Source of the DNA: Plutella xylostella
Lineage: Eukaryota; Arthropoda; Insecta; Lepidoptera; Plutellidae
Reading direction: 5' to 3'
Length of the DNA: 64,000 nucleotides
NCBI RefSeq assembly: GCF_932276165.1
Contig: NC_063991.1
Coordinates: 10,001-74,000 of the forward strand
The notes beneath the pieces were generated by a model. It did no database searches, had not been told where the DNA came from, and saw only the letters and a list, made by a program, of their open reading frames with translations. Positions within the stretch are counted from its first letter, which is position 1, and each line of letters begins with the position of its first letter. Shown here in pieces: positions 41,096 through 52,035 of the stretch. The translations under genes were made by a program, and so were the position numbers.

Positions 41096-41436
41096 GAAAG
41101 CAACCAAAATTTATGTGATTTAATGAAAGTAATTAATGAGCAAAACACAGAGAAAAATTACAAAATTGATGAAATTTTGAAAGAAAATGGTCATATCGTG
41201 CTTCGCCTACCCCCATACCACCCGGAATTAAATCCTATTGAACTTGTGTGGGGGTACGTGAAAGGCGAGCTCGCAAGAACGTCGATTGACTCTAACTTAG
41301 ATAAAGAGATAAAAGACTTTGAGTTGCTTTTCTCTAATTATTCGCCTGAAAAGTGGAGAAATTGTGACGACCATGTCATAAAAAATTAAGACGAATATTA
41401 TAAATCTGATAGAGTATTTGACGATGTATTGGACAG
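41096..41436 (+). pseudogene. DDE (Tc1/IS630-type) transposase remnant, C-terminal catalytic part, exon 1
   Basis: The frame through ATG 41123 encodes the end of a DDE_3-type transposase: ENGHIVLRLPPYHPELN, then PIELVWGYVKGELA, which contains the last catalytic acidic residue. A probable acceptor CTAG precedes 41096. One TAA (41387-41389) interrupts the frame, which then continues (EYYKSDRVFDDVLD) to a plausible donor GACAG|GTTAAC at 41436. Splicing to the acceptor at 55802 would restore the frame into an acidic tail (second entry). The earlier catalytic region is absent, so this is a dead or partial copy. Gypsy element A lies in the intron. Confidence 0.7.
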
Positions 41437-41560
41437 GTTAACATACCTGTCCAATACGTTTGTTTATTTATAATTTAATGTAAATTAAACATAAAATATT
41501 ATAGGTGTACACTGAACTAATATGACTGGCGTACTCTAGTACATTATACTTTAAAGTAGG

Positions 41561-41765
41561 TGTAGGGTCTACAATTATATCGTGTATAGCTGCACAGCAC
41601 GCAAAACCTATGGCTCACTGTAACACCAAGCCGCACGTGCAGGCACACGTCCAGTCGGCTCGCCGGTCAAACACAGACTGACTCAGCCCGCCACCGACGT
41701 GCTACCTCACTACTTGTGTACATGAGACAAGGCGTTATATCTACTGTATAGATACAAACACTACA
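41561..41765 (-). repeat. 3' LTR of gypsy A
   Basis: TGTAGGGTC...AACACTACA on the + strand, 205 bp, identical by eye to 55566-55770. A purine tract (AAGAAAGGGA on the - strand) adjoins it as the polypurine tract. Confidence 0.95.
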
Positions 41766-41884
41766 TCCCTTTCTTATCAATATTTTTATTATTGTTTAAC
41801 AGAACAATATACCCCCACCAGAATCACATTTATTAGATACAATTTATATTAATAATCAATTGGAGTGTCTCAACAACTAACATA

Positions 41885-43470
41885 TCATTGCTCGACCGAT
41901 TTGTCATTTACAGCTTCCCACTGGCCTTCTACTCTCTTCAAGTGTATAATATTCCTTCTGAGCTGTTGTCCAGTCTCTTCGTTTCTCACTGTAATGTCCC
42001 CGCCCAAGGACTTTTCCACTACATGTGGTGTTGGGTTAAAGCTGGGAGTAAGCTTATTAGTTTTCTCAATTTCTTTTACATAAACTTTGTCTCCTTCTTT
42101 CATGTCGGGTGATTCTGCTCTTCTCTTCCGGTCTCCATATTCTTTCCCTTTCTCTTTTTGAATTTTGTCATGGTCTCTTATCTCTGTATCATCGCTTTGA
42201 CTGGTCATGTTCCTAATCATTGGAATTTTATCCCTATTTTGCCTCTTAAAGAAGAGCTCCGATGGTGATTTCCCAGTTACTGAATGGGGGGTTGAGTTAT
42301 ACATCATGAGATACTCATATAACGTCTCTTTGATGTCCTTCCGTTCTATTTGGCTTATTTTGAGGCGTTTTAAGATATCGCGATTTTGACGCTCTACCTC
42401 CCCATTCATCTGGGGCCAATACGGCACCGTACTGAAGAGTTTTATGCCACATTCCTTACAAAAATCCTTGAACTCCTCACTCACAAATTGACGTCCATTG
42501 TCAGCAGTTACAGAAACAGGGTACCCCAGGCGGCTAAATATCTCCTTCAATAATTTGATCATCTGTGCACTGGTGATAGTTTTGGTCAGTTTAATTTCTT
42601 TGTATCGACTATAATAATCAACGACTACTAACAGGTAGTCGTGACTGGGTAACGGCCCTAGCAAGTCTATCGCAACATCTAACCAGGGTTCTGCTGGAAG
42701 TTCCCGACGCTTCATTACAGCAGGTGGATTGGGTAGAGACACAAGTGTACACCCTTTGCAACTCTTCACCATTGTCTCCGCGTCTTTATCTATTCTCGGC
42801 CACCAAACTTTTGAGCGTAATCTTCCCTTCATGGCCACTATGCCGGGATGTCCTTCGTGGGCTGCGTTCAGTACTTGTTTCTTAAGTTTCTCAGGAACAA
42901 CTATCCTATTGCCTCTCAAAAGAATGTTTTCATAGAAACAAAGCTCGTTCTCAAAAATCTTGTACTTTTTAACGGACTCATCCCACTCACCATGGTAAAT
43001 TCCCCTTTTCACACTTTGTATCTCCGCATCTTTTTCCGAATGGTCAGTCAATTCTTTTAAATGGATTGCTTGGGGCTTCGCTATTTGTATTATTTGATTA
43101 ACGTAGTCCTTGTCTTCACATATATTGTTCACCTCTTTACACAACCGTGATAGGGGGTCTGCAATATTTGTGTTTCCTGGCTTATATTTAATATTGTAGC
43201 GATAAGCTTGTAGCTTTAAAACCCAACGTTCCACGCGCGCACAGGGTCGTGACTTTGGGCTGAACAAAAACTCTAACGGCTTATGATCCGTAATAAGGTC
43301 GAATTCTTTCCCGAAAAGAAACGTATTAAAGTGTTCAATAGCCCATACGAGAGCTAACGCTTCTTTTTCGGTCTGACTATATTTACGCTCACAACTTGTC
43401 AGTGTACGATTTCCGTAAGCTATTATTCTAGGCCCGCTGCAGTCAATTTGGACCAACACTGCTCCTAGAC
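41885..43470 (-). pseudogene. Gypsy A pol: RNase H and integrase
   Basis: After the hAT insertion the frame continues from within RNase H (RKYSQTEKEALALVWAIEHF, TDHKPLEFLF) through the ADPLSR boundary to integrase: zinc-binding H...H...CKGC, the DDE core (D in DLLGPLPSHDYLLV, D in TADNGRQF, E in NGEVERQNRDIL) and a C-terminal domain. It ends at 41885. This part is intact, but upstream the polyprotein is cut by the hAT element and an RT deletion, so no complete pol can be made. Confidence 0.9.
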
Positions 43471-43609
43471 CAGGGGTCGGCAAGTAGTTTTAGGTAGAGT
43501 CCGGATATTGGTCGAAAAATTTTAAAAGGTCCGACAAATAACTGATAATTACTAAGTACTTACAGCTACTTATAACTTACTAAAAAAAATTGCATCAAAA
43601 ATCAAATTG

Positions 43610-44192
43610 TGTCAAAAATTGCATCGGCGGCCTTAAGCCAGGTTTTTATAGTTTGGTTCTCGGAAGAACAGCGAATTCGAAGAGTGTCTTCTAAGTGAGC
43701 GTCTGTTAATCTCAAACGATATTTGTTTTTAAAAAAATTCGTTTAAAAAAGATGTTTCGTATATGTAGGTATGTTGAACCAAACATAGTCGCAAAATTGA
43801 TGGCAAGTTTTTCTGCAAGTTTGATATTTTTCTGGGACATGTTTGACCCAAAATTCTTCAGTTGACACCTTTATAGGTATTCTCTGCAGATCGATTATTT
43901 CCATTTGAAGTGACGCCTTTGGCAGATGAAATAACTTGGCAGCAAGGACTTTTACCTACTTGGCAGCCACAGTCTGTCCATTAGGCGGCTGCATCAACTT
44001 CAAAGGATGACTTAAGAAACAGAGGTAGCTTGCCCATCTCTGCAAAGTCTTGGAACCTTGTGGCGATTTCGTTGCTAAGTTCGGCCAAAAATTTTGTAAA
44101 CACTGCAATGTCTTCTTCAGAGTTCTCCTTATTATAATTATTATGGTCGTCGGAGAAGCTATAAGTAGGGTAAATCGTGGTGTAACTGGCAT
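43610..44192 (-). pseudogene. hAT transposase remnant (ZBED5/GTF2IRD2-like, C-terminal part)
   Basis: On the - strand, in more than one frame, fragments match the end of hAT transposases of the type found in ZBED5/GTF2IRD2-like proteins: a LQMEIIDLQ motif, a VPEKYQTCRK stretch, and the terminal dimerisation region KYRLRLTDAHLEDTLRI near 43690. Stops and frameshifts separate them. The N-terminal BED finger and catalytic core are not seen, in part because an insertion separates the 5' end. Confidence 0.65.
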
Positions 44193-44723
44193 GCGTCAGT
44201 AACTGGCACTTGGACTATGAAAGTCGACAAGCATTTACTTTCTTCGTTTCCGTTTCCAAATCCAAGGGTTTCTCGATTTGTCGCATTCATATGGACCCTC
44301 GATTCGTCGCATTCTTGTACTGTCATTTTGTCTTATAAGTTCTACCATCACACCGGTGATTTGAGTCTTATATACCGGTACAGTACCTAGACAGGTAAGT
44401 GTACATTACATAATATTATCGATTTTAGAGTACATATTGACCTAATTGCATAATTTTTTAAAAGGTGCCAGTTACTGAAACATCATGAGACAGTTACAAA
44501 TTTTGACTGCCAGTTACTAGGTTTTTTGGGGGTAGTTGATATAAACTTCATTAAAATTGAATATTAATCCTATATCTTTACAATTTATGCCTGTAATTGT
44601 TCGTCATCTTATTGCCAGTAATTGAAGCCTACCAGTGCTTAAATCAAGCCAATACTTTATTTTTAAAATATTTTTTTGTGTTGCAAGTCGCTTTAAGTGC
44701 CAGTTACTAGTACTTTTACCCTA
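44166..44723. mobile_element. Small element nested in the hAT copy, with repeated AGTAACTGGCA motifs
   Basis: The ends are inverted (TAGGGTAAA ... TTTACCCTA). Inside, the motif GCCAGTTACT or its complement occurs at least five to six times (about 44182, 44197, 44466, 44510, 44623, 44699), on both strands. No ORF. A target duplication is not clear. It interrupts the transposase remnant. Confidence 0.5.
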
Positions 44724-44960
44724 CCTATGAACAGAGCGCGCGCGGCGACTCAACGGTGCGGGCGGCGCGGCGCGATGTTTTTGATCGATGTCGATGTTGT
44801 TAAACAGATTAATTAGATTAGGTCGGTACTAATTTAGATTGGTTCAAAATATTACGTATTTATTTATACTTGACATGCCTACATTACAATATTTGGCGGT
44901 CCGAAGTTCAACCTTTCGCGGTCCGCAAACGGACCGCGGTCCGCCTGTTGCTGACCGTTG

Positions 44961-45197
44961 TCCTAGACCAACAGGACTGGCATCAGCTATCACCTGTGTT
45001 TTATCTTTAACATCATAATAACCCAATGTCTCTATTCCTGTTAATGTCTCCTTCAACGTAATAAATGCTTTATCTTGATTCCTTGTCCAGTACTGAGTGA
45101 TGCTCGCTTTCTTTCCTAACTTCAGTCTCAACAGTTCTTTCAATGGCTCAGTCATGGTAGCCAAATTAGGTATCCATTTATTAATGTTCAAATTCAC
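44961..45197 (-). pseudogene. Gypsy A pol: RT thumb / start of RNase H, upstream of the hAT insertion
   Basis: The frame from 45197 reads NKWIPNLATMTEPLKELL, QDKAFITLKETL and VIADASPVGLG, the RT connection and the first RNase H aspartate region, then enters the hAT element. Its 5' side joins the gag-RT frame at about 45195 with a deletion of roughly 90 codons. Confidence 0.8.
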
Positions 45198-46962
45198 ACT
45201 TTATCAGCATTTTCTCTAATATTTTTTGGAACAACTCTGGCGCACAGGTCACTCCGAACATCAGTCTTTTGTATCTGTAGAGACCATTGGATGTTATGAA
45301 GGTAGTCAGGTGGCGTGAATTCGGATGGAGCTCAATTTGATGGAAAGCATTTTTAATATCCAATTTAGAAAAGTATTGTGCTTTCCTGATTTTCGGTAAC
45401 AGGTGATCCATACAGGGTAATGGGTGATTCTCTTTTAGTATAGCCGTGTTTGCACGCCTCATGTCGATACACAACCGAACCTCCCCATTGTCCTTAAGAA
45501 TGGGTACAATTGGCGAAATCCACGAAGACGGTTCATGTACCTCTTCAATAATATCAGCAAACAGTAATTCATTTATCTTTTCTTGTATCTCTTTTTCTAT
45601 TGGTATAGGAATCCTTCGGTAAGGCTGCATCACCGGTTTTACAGATTTATCAATCGGAATTTCAACCAGAATATCTTTAAATTTCGGAAATGGTTTCTGT
45701 TCTTCACGAACTTGATTCACTCCTAACCCAAGCTTCAGAACGCCTAATCGTAATGCGGTGTCTTTCCCAAGTAGATTCCGTGTCCCATTCTGGATTACAT
45801 AAATGGTGCTTTTCTCAGACCGTGTGCCGATATTTAATACCGCCTCAAATGAGCCTTTAACCTGCAAGGGCTCCACGCACCCGTAAGCCATAAGCATTTT
45901 ATTGGGCTCCTTGATTTGTTTGGAGCAATTCACTTTATTATTTTTTAAGTATTCCCACGCCTTATCTGTTATCAAATTGAGTTTGCAACCTGAATCTATT
46001 AGCATCTCTAGTTTGACATTGCCTACGTTGCAATCAATCGTTGCGTCGTCGCTAACATTGAAAACATACTGAACTTCTTCATCTGGTCCTTCTAGAGAAT
46101 TAATTGCATCTCCTTGCCGTAATCTCTTCAAATTGTTTCTATTCCATGTTGGTCCCTGTTCTATTTTCCGTTTCAATTGGTTTGATTTAGTTTTGCAACA
46201 TCTTTGATAGTGGCCCAATTTACCGCAAGCATGGCATTTTTTCTCCTTAGCTGGGCATTTAAAATCATTAGGGCTGTGAGTAAAGTTGCCACATCTGCCA
46301 CATTTTGGTTTACTGCTTCCTTCTTCAACCTTTCTATCATTCTTGATAACCCTTGTATTTCGGTTGATTATAGAATTCACATTCTCATCTTTCGTGTTTT
46401 CCTTGTTTTTCTGTTCGTAGCATACTAACTGTTGATTTACCACTTCTAATGTATTTGCTTCTGTGATTACTTTGTCTAAAGTCACCGTCTCTCCCATTAT
46501 CAAAATCTTCTTCCGCAGCTCTGACGATTGGCACCGTTCAATTATTTGATCTATTATATGATCGTCCGGCTTATCAAACTTACATTTACTCGCTTGGTCC
46601 CTTAATTTAACCAAAAACTTCTCGAAACTTTCACCTTCATCTTGCTTAATTAATCGGAAGACATGCCTCTCAAAAGTTTTGTTCTGTTTAGGTCGGAAGA
46701 AATTATCTAATGCTTCAACGGCTACTTGAAATACATCGGTTTCTGGAGTCACAGCGCTTGCACATGGAAGATTGTAAAAAATGTCCTGTAGTCCAGTACC
46801 CCCTAGTAATAGCAACGTAGCTCTTTTCTTCGATGGAGACTTTATATCAGCTGCTTCAAGATAGATTTCTAATGATCTCTTCCATTTCTCCCATCGTAAT
46901 CCTACAGAAGCGTTGTCGCCTTCAAGATCTAATTTTTCTGGAGCTGGCAGCATGTTCGCCAT
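45181..46962 (-). pseudogene. Gypsy A gag-protease-RT (RT catalytic core deleted)
   Basis: The likely start is the ATG at 46962 (MANMLPAPEKLDL), which opens a typical insect gypsy gag; the open frame runs further upstream (to 47112) only through leader repeats. Two zinc knuckles (CGRCGNFTHSPNDFKC, CHACGKLGHYQRCC), protease LIDSGCKLNLI, and RT motifs LCIDMRRANTAI, FSKLDIKNAFHQIEL, LMFGVTCAPELFQ follow in one frame. It then stops at 45181: the YxDD box and thumb, about 90 codons compared with gypsy B, are missing. Known K02A2.6-like elements encode gag and pol in one frame, as here. Confidence 0.88.
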
Positions 46963-46979
46963 AGTTGTTGGGGCGCCCT

Positions 46980-47124
46980 GAAAATATTCATCCAATTTAA
47001 TGGAACGCTTACGCCAATTGAATGGTCTTTTTTTATCTCCAATTGAATGGAATAACTCCTCCAATTTAATGGAAGCACCAATCCAATTTAATGGAATCAT
47101 AATTATCTCCAATTTAATGGAAAT
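46980..47124. repeat. Palindromic CCAATTTAATGG repeats in the gypsy A leader (left part)
   Basis: Six copies of CCAATT(T/G)AATGG, itself an imperfect palindrome, spaced about 20-30 bases, just upstream of gag on the - strand. At least one more copy follows the gypsy B insertion (54509-54520), so B inserted into this cluster. Confidence 0.7.
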
Positions 47125-47128
47125 CCAT

Positions 47129-47284
47129 TGTAAGGAGGTAGGTCGGAGGCGAGTTGAAAGACGAACGGTTGATGCTGAACTAAACGTATATTGTATAAAA
47201 GTATGAGAGAGTATACATATGTGTTAGTAAAGATTACATGTAGGTATTATAATATAGTTGTTATAGTCTTACTTACACACTACA
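47129..47284 (-). repeat. 3' LTR of gypsy B
   Basis: TGTAAGGAGG...CACACTACA on the + strand, identical by eye to 54315-54470. GTGGGAGG on the - strand directly precedes it as polypurine tract. Confidence 0.95.
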
Positions 47285-47447
47285 CCTCCCACGGAAGGGA
47301 AAAAAAAAAAAAAAAAAACTTTATATTATGTGTTCTTTTTTTTTTTTTTTACACATACATTTATGTTTATATATTGTAGTACACATGTTATGAATATTAT
47401 TAATTAAAATCTTTAGACAAGTAATATCCCTGATTAAAATATAGTTA
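47285..47447 (-). other. Noncoding tail of gypsy B between pol and 3' LTR
   Basis: AT-rich sequence with A and T runs (47299-47318, 47336-47350). There is no room for an env gene. Confidence 0.7.
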
Positions 47448-50400
47448 TTAACTTTTATATAGTTTAGTCCTATTCTTATGTACTATTGATATTTTACCAT
47501 CCTTTATTAACTCTACATTGGGCGATAAATCTCTGATTACAGTATATGGTTCCGTCCATGGGCTATCAAATTTGCTACAATTTTCTTTCTTAATTACTAC
47601 TAAATCATTTGGCTTATAAACTACAGACTTACTATTTTTATCGTATACATTTTTCCTTACAGTTTTACTAAATATAATGGTTAAGGTTATCACGAGCTTC
47701 TTTCTGTGAAACCTGAAGCCTATATTTTAGTTCTTTTGGGTAGTCGTCACAAGTATATAATGGATCTATTGTACCATTTGACAAATTACTAGGTAAAATA
47801 CATTTTTTTCCATAAACAAGCTCAAAAGGTGTAAACTTTGTTTCTGTATGAACAGAAGTGTTGTACGAAAAACACCAGAACGGCAACCAATTACTCCACG
47901 ACTCGGGGTGATTGTCAGTTTGTATTCTTAAATATGCTCCTAAATTTTTATGTGAGTTCTCCAAAGCGCCAATTGATTGGTGGTGATATGCTGTTGACTG
48001 TAGCTTAGTTATGTTTAAAAGTGTACATACCTCAGCCATCGTAGAAGAGAGGAATTCCGTTCCTCTGTCTGTCGCAATTTCTGTTGGTATTCCGTAAGAT
48101 AATATGAAGCTGTTAACAAAAGCCTGTGCTACCTCAGAAGTACTTTTTGTCAAAAGTGGAACTGCCTGAACAAATTTTGATAATTCGCATTGCATAGTTA
48201 AAATGTATCTATACCCTTTATGATCCTGATCTAGCGGTCCTACTACATCTAAAAATATTTTTTCCATTGCGGTGTGCGCGGTAGTTGTGATTGTCATTGG
48301 TTCTTTAACGTAAGTGGAATGTTTTTGTCTCTGACACTTATCACAACGACTTACAAAGTTATTTATGTCGCGTTCTAATCCAGGCCAATAATAGTATTTC
48401 CTAATTTTATTAAACATCCGCCTTATACCTGCGTGCCCACTGGTTGGTAATAAGTGGAAGTCGTTCAAAATAACCCGCTGGTCGTCTTTATCGTCAATTC
48501 TTTGAATTCCTTGCAGAACGAATAATCGTGGACCATTCCACTCACTTGTTTTCTTTATTTCTTTAGCCAATGTTTCTATAAATATACTACTTTCTTTATT
48601 CTTTATACAATATATTGCTTGAACAGAACATTTTTTACAAAATTCCTCAAGTTCCTTCACAAATACGGCTCGCGTGAATTGTGAATGCGAACATGGGTTT
48701 ATATAAATTACTTTCTTTGACGGTACATACATTAATATATTTTGATAACTTCTTTCTGTAATTAAATTGTCTTTTATTAATTTATTTAGTTTCTCTTCAT
48801 TTATAAAACTCAATTCCACAGACTCCTTCGGTTTATTATTAATTCATATTACTCTTGGTTGGTCTGTAGAAACAGTATAGTCCGAAGGGACGTCATGAGT
48901 AGTATTTTCGTCATTATTTATAGTAAGTTTTCTCGCTTGTGCTCTAGTCATTACATTCATCACGCTTTCATTCATCTCTTTCAGCTCATTTGAAGTCAAT
49001 CTTATACGGGATAGTGCATCTGCTGGTGCATTGTCCTTGCCTTTTACATATTCTACGGTGAAATTATATTCTTCCAACTGCAAACGAAATTTAGTTAGCC
49101 TACTGCTAGGGTCTTTCATACTAAACAAATAAACAAGTGGTTTATGATCCGTAATTACTTTAAAATGTTTGCCTAAAAGATATGGTCTAAAATACTTGAT
49201 GGACCAAACTATCGCGAGCAATTCCTTTTCTATTGTCGGATAATTTGTTTCAGCTTTATTAAGCCCTCTGCTTGTGTACGCTACTGGCCTACCATTTTTG
49301 TTTGACAATACTCCAGCTATGGCATAGCCAGAAGCATCTGTTTGTAATTGAAACTCATTAGCGTCTGAAAAATCAGGGTACTGTAGTACAGGTGGAGACA
49401 ATAGTGCATTGCGAAGTTTCTCAAATGAATTTTGGCATTGAGTGTCCCATATAAAAGGTTGATCTTTTCGACATAATTTATTAAGAGGGTAGGCTATTTC
49501 TGCGAAATTTGATATGAATTTTCTGTAATAATTACTAAAAGCTACGAATCTTTTTACTTCGTCTAAATTTTTGGGAATGGGATATTCAGCCATAACTTTA
49601 ATTTTACTCGGGTCTGGTAAAATTCCATCTGCAGTAATAACATGTCCAAGATATAAAATTTCTCTTTTTAGAAAATCGCATTTTTGTGGGTTTAATTTTA
49701 GGTTAACTTTTCTCAATCGGCTAAATACATCAAATAAATTTTTATTATGGTCATCCAAACTTCGGCCAAAAACTATGAGGTCATCTAAATAGACAAAACA
49801 TTTGTCAAATGCTAGGCCTGACATTGCAATATTTATCATGCGCGAAAATGCATTAGGGCTGGTTTTTAACCCCATTGGCATTCTTTTCATCTGATATTGC
49901 CCTGAACAAGTATTGGCATTATTTTCTTCATTTATTGAATTTACATTTGGTTTCGTGACTTGACACTGTGGCGTACAAAAAGCTGTATATTTCCTACTTT
50001 CTTCGGAGAGTTCCATCTGATAATACCCAGAAAATAAGTCTAGATGTGAGTAGTAAATTGCACCCGAAAGAGAGTCAAAAATTTCCGAGATGTTGGGTAA
50101 GGGGAATTTGTCATCTTGTATTCTTTCGTTAACTTTCCTATTATCAATAACTAGTCGCCATTTTTTTTACAATCACTAACATTTTTCTTCGGCACTAGTA
50201 ATATCGGACTTGACCACTCACTTTGAGATGGTTCAATTATTCCGTCTTTTAACATTTCAGTGATTTGCCTGTTGATTTCAGCCTTATGGGCTTGGGGTAA
50301 TCTATATGGTTTACTAAATGCCGGTTCTACGTTAGGTTTTAATTGAATTGATTGTTGACAAATATCCGTTGCGGTCAATTTATCCCCCGACAAATGAAAT

Positions 50401-51071
50401 ATGTCAGCAAATTTCGCACATATATTTTCTATAGCTCTCTGCTCTTCTTGGTTTAGATGTCCTAATTTAATTTGCGGCAGTAATTTTTTAACTCTATCTG
50501 CATTATTTCCACTGCTACCAAATTGAAATATGTAATAATCACTTAGCTTGTGTATTTCTGGCTCTAATGAATGTAGAGATAGTTCTGTTTCCGTTGTATT
50601 TAAAACTTGAATGGGTATTTTTCCATTAGTTGGCCTAACTATTGAACCTGCTATATAAATTCCATCGCATATTTGTTGGGTACACACCATACAATCCTCA
50701 GACATACTTGTCTTGACAAAATAAACAGATTCCGATCGCGCTGGGATTAAATAATTATAATCATGAAAGTCATGACTAACTCTTAACACCGGCATAGTGA
50801 TGTTTATGTTATCCGTTCCAATTAAGGTTAACGTATTGGTGTTGTAATCTAAAATTGATCTGTACTTCTCTAAAAAGTCGCTACCTAATATTCCTGCTGT
50901 GACACATGGTATGGTGTCAAATACGAAGAACTTATGTTGAAAACAATGTCCATTTATTTCTAGTTGAATAAAAACATATCCAATAGCCTGTATTGTGCCG
51001 CCGATACCATTTATGCAAGACCGTTCCTTAATAAACTCGATGTTATGTTCCAATAAATGTTTACATTTTAT
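47448..51071 (-). pseudogene. Gypsy B pol: protease end, RT, RNase H, integrase (several breaks)
   Basis: Reading on the - strand from 51071: the rest of the protease region; an 8-A run at about 50161-50168 shifts the frame just before the RT palm; RT (HLDLFSGYYQ, MPMGLKTSPNAF, catalytic YLDD near 49800); RNase H (LQTDASGYAI, TDHKPLVYLF, ADALSR). An in-frame TGA follows (48844-48846), then integrase (HAGIRRMF, CDKCQRQK, D in FLDVVGPL, D in TDRGTEFL, E in GALENSHKNL). A last frameshift near 47690 separates the C-terminal domain, which ends at 47448. An extra segment of about 20 residues (PNVNSINEENNANTCSG) stands between the TPQ and MPMG motifs of RT. Confidence 0.88.
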
Positions 51072-51854
51072 TAACCGACTTCAAAAAAAGGAGGAGGTTC
51101 TCAATTCGTCGGGATATTTTTTTTTTTTTTTTTATATTTTTTTTTATGTATGTTCACCGATAACTCCGCCGTTTATGAACCGATTTTGAAAATTCTTTTT
51201 TTGTTGTATTGGGTTGAGCTTCCAGGTGGTCCCATTTTTTTTTCAGAATTTTATCTCACCCCTAAGGTTGGGTAAAGGGGTAAAAACAGGGTATGAATTT
51301 CCATTTTGGACACATATTAACCGATTCTAATGAAATTAAGAACGTAAATATAGTTCTTATAACAATAAAATATGATGGTGACCTTGAGCTGATCTGATGA
51401 TGGAAACGGAAGGCAGTCAAGGGAACTCCTCAACGGTATATAGCAACTACCTCGTGTTTAGGCTTGAATGATTCGTATTGATTAGTAGGACTTTTTGGTA
51501 TCATTTGCATCTTACTTTTGATTAAAAATTATTGCAAATAAACTAAAAACTATAAAATAAAATAATAATTTAAAAAAATAAAAAACCGACTTCAAAAAAC
51601 CAGTAAAATGTAAGTAATAATTTAAGGTTTACACAAATTATATGTGACAGTACAAATATACCTAAGCAGGAACTGTTCTTTTTTGAAGTTGGTGCCATAT
51701 TTCTTCAGATTACTTTGTCACTGCACCAACATCAAAAAAGAACAGTTCCTGCTTAGGTATATTTGTACTGTCACATATAATTTGTGTAAACCTTAAATTA
51801 TTACTTACATTTTACTGGTTTTTTGAAGTCGGTTTTTTATTTTTTTAAATTATT
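51072..51854. mobile_element. Lepidopteran interspersed repeat with large fold-back, inserted in gypsy B protease
   Basis: A second copy stands in the alpha-Cat intron (61637-62312). It begins TAACCGACTTCAAAAAAAGG and includes the GGAGGAGGTTCTCAATTCGTC motif common in Lepidoptera. Flanks share ATTTTAT (51065-51071, 51855-51861). The right third is an inverted repeat of about 143-base arms (51550-51863) around a 27-base loop near 51709. No ORF. Confidence 0.75.
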
Positions 51855-52035
51855 ATTTTATAGCCGATAATGACGCACCCGTATCAATTAGCCATGCATA
51901 ATCTTTTCCATTTAGGGCGAGGTTCGTAAATAGGGTACTGCTACAAGAAAATATTACTTCATTATTCTCGAAAAAACTGAATTGTTTCCGATGATTGCTC
52001 ACGCTGTTCCTCCGGTGTGTTATGAGAGTCGTCAC
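51855..52035 (-). pseudogene. Gypsy B pol start (protease active site)
   Basis: This frame overlaps the end of gag in a different frame, so the natural element probably used a ribosomal frameshift. It contains the aspartic protease motif AWLIDTGASLSAI and is then cut by the interspersed repeat. Confidence 0.8.

Larger units (their letters stand above)
43471..44960 (-). mobile_element. hAT DNA transposon, degenerate, inserted in gypsy A pol
   Basis: Flanked by a perfect 8-bp duplication TCCTAGAC (43463-43470, 44961-44968), the hAT target length. Imperfect terminal inverted repeats CAGGGGTCGGCAAG and, at the right, CAACGGTCAGCAAC in reverse. It holds a decayed transposase on the - strand and a further insertion (44166-44723). 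Confidence 0.85.

Noticed and set aside
46963..47112. N-terminal extension of gypsy A gag from an upstream ATG
   Set aside because: This stretch is made of the CCAATTTAATGG leader repeats read as protein; the conserved gag start is the ATG at 46962.
47285..47447. env gene of gypsy B
   Set aside because: Only about 160 AT-rich bases lie between the pol stop and the 3' LTR. No signal peptide or glycoprotein-like frame is present, so B is not called an errantivirus with env.
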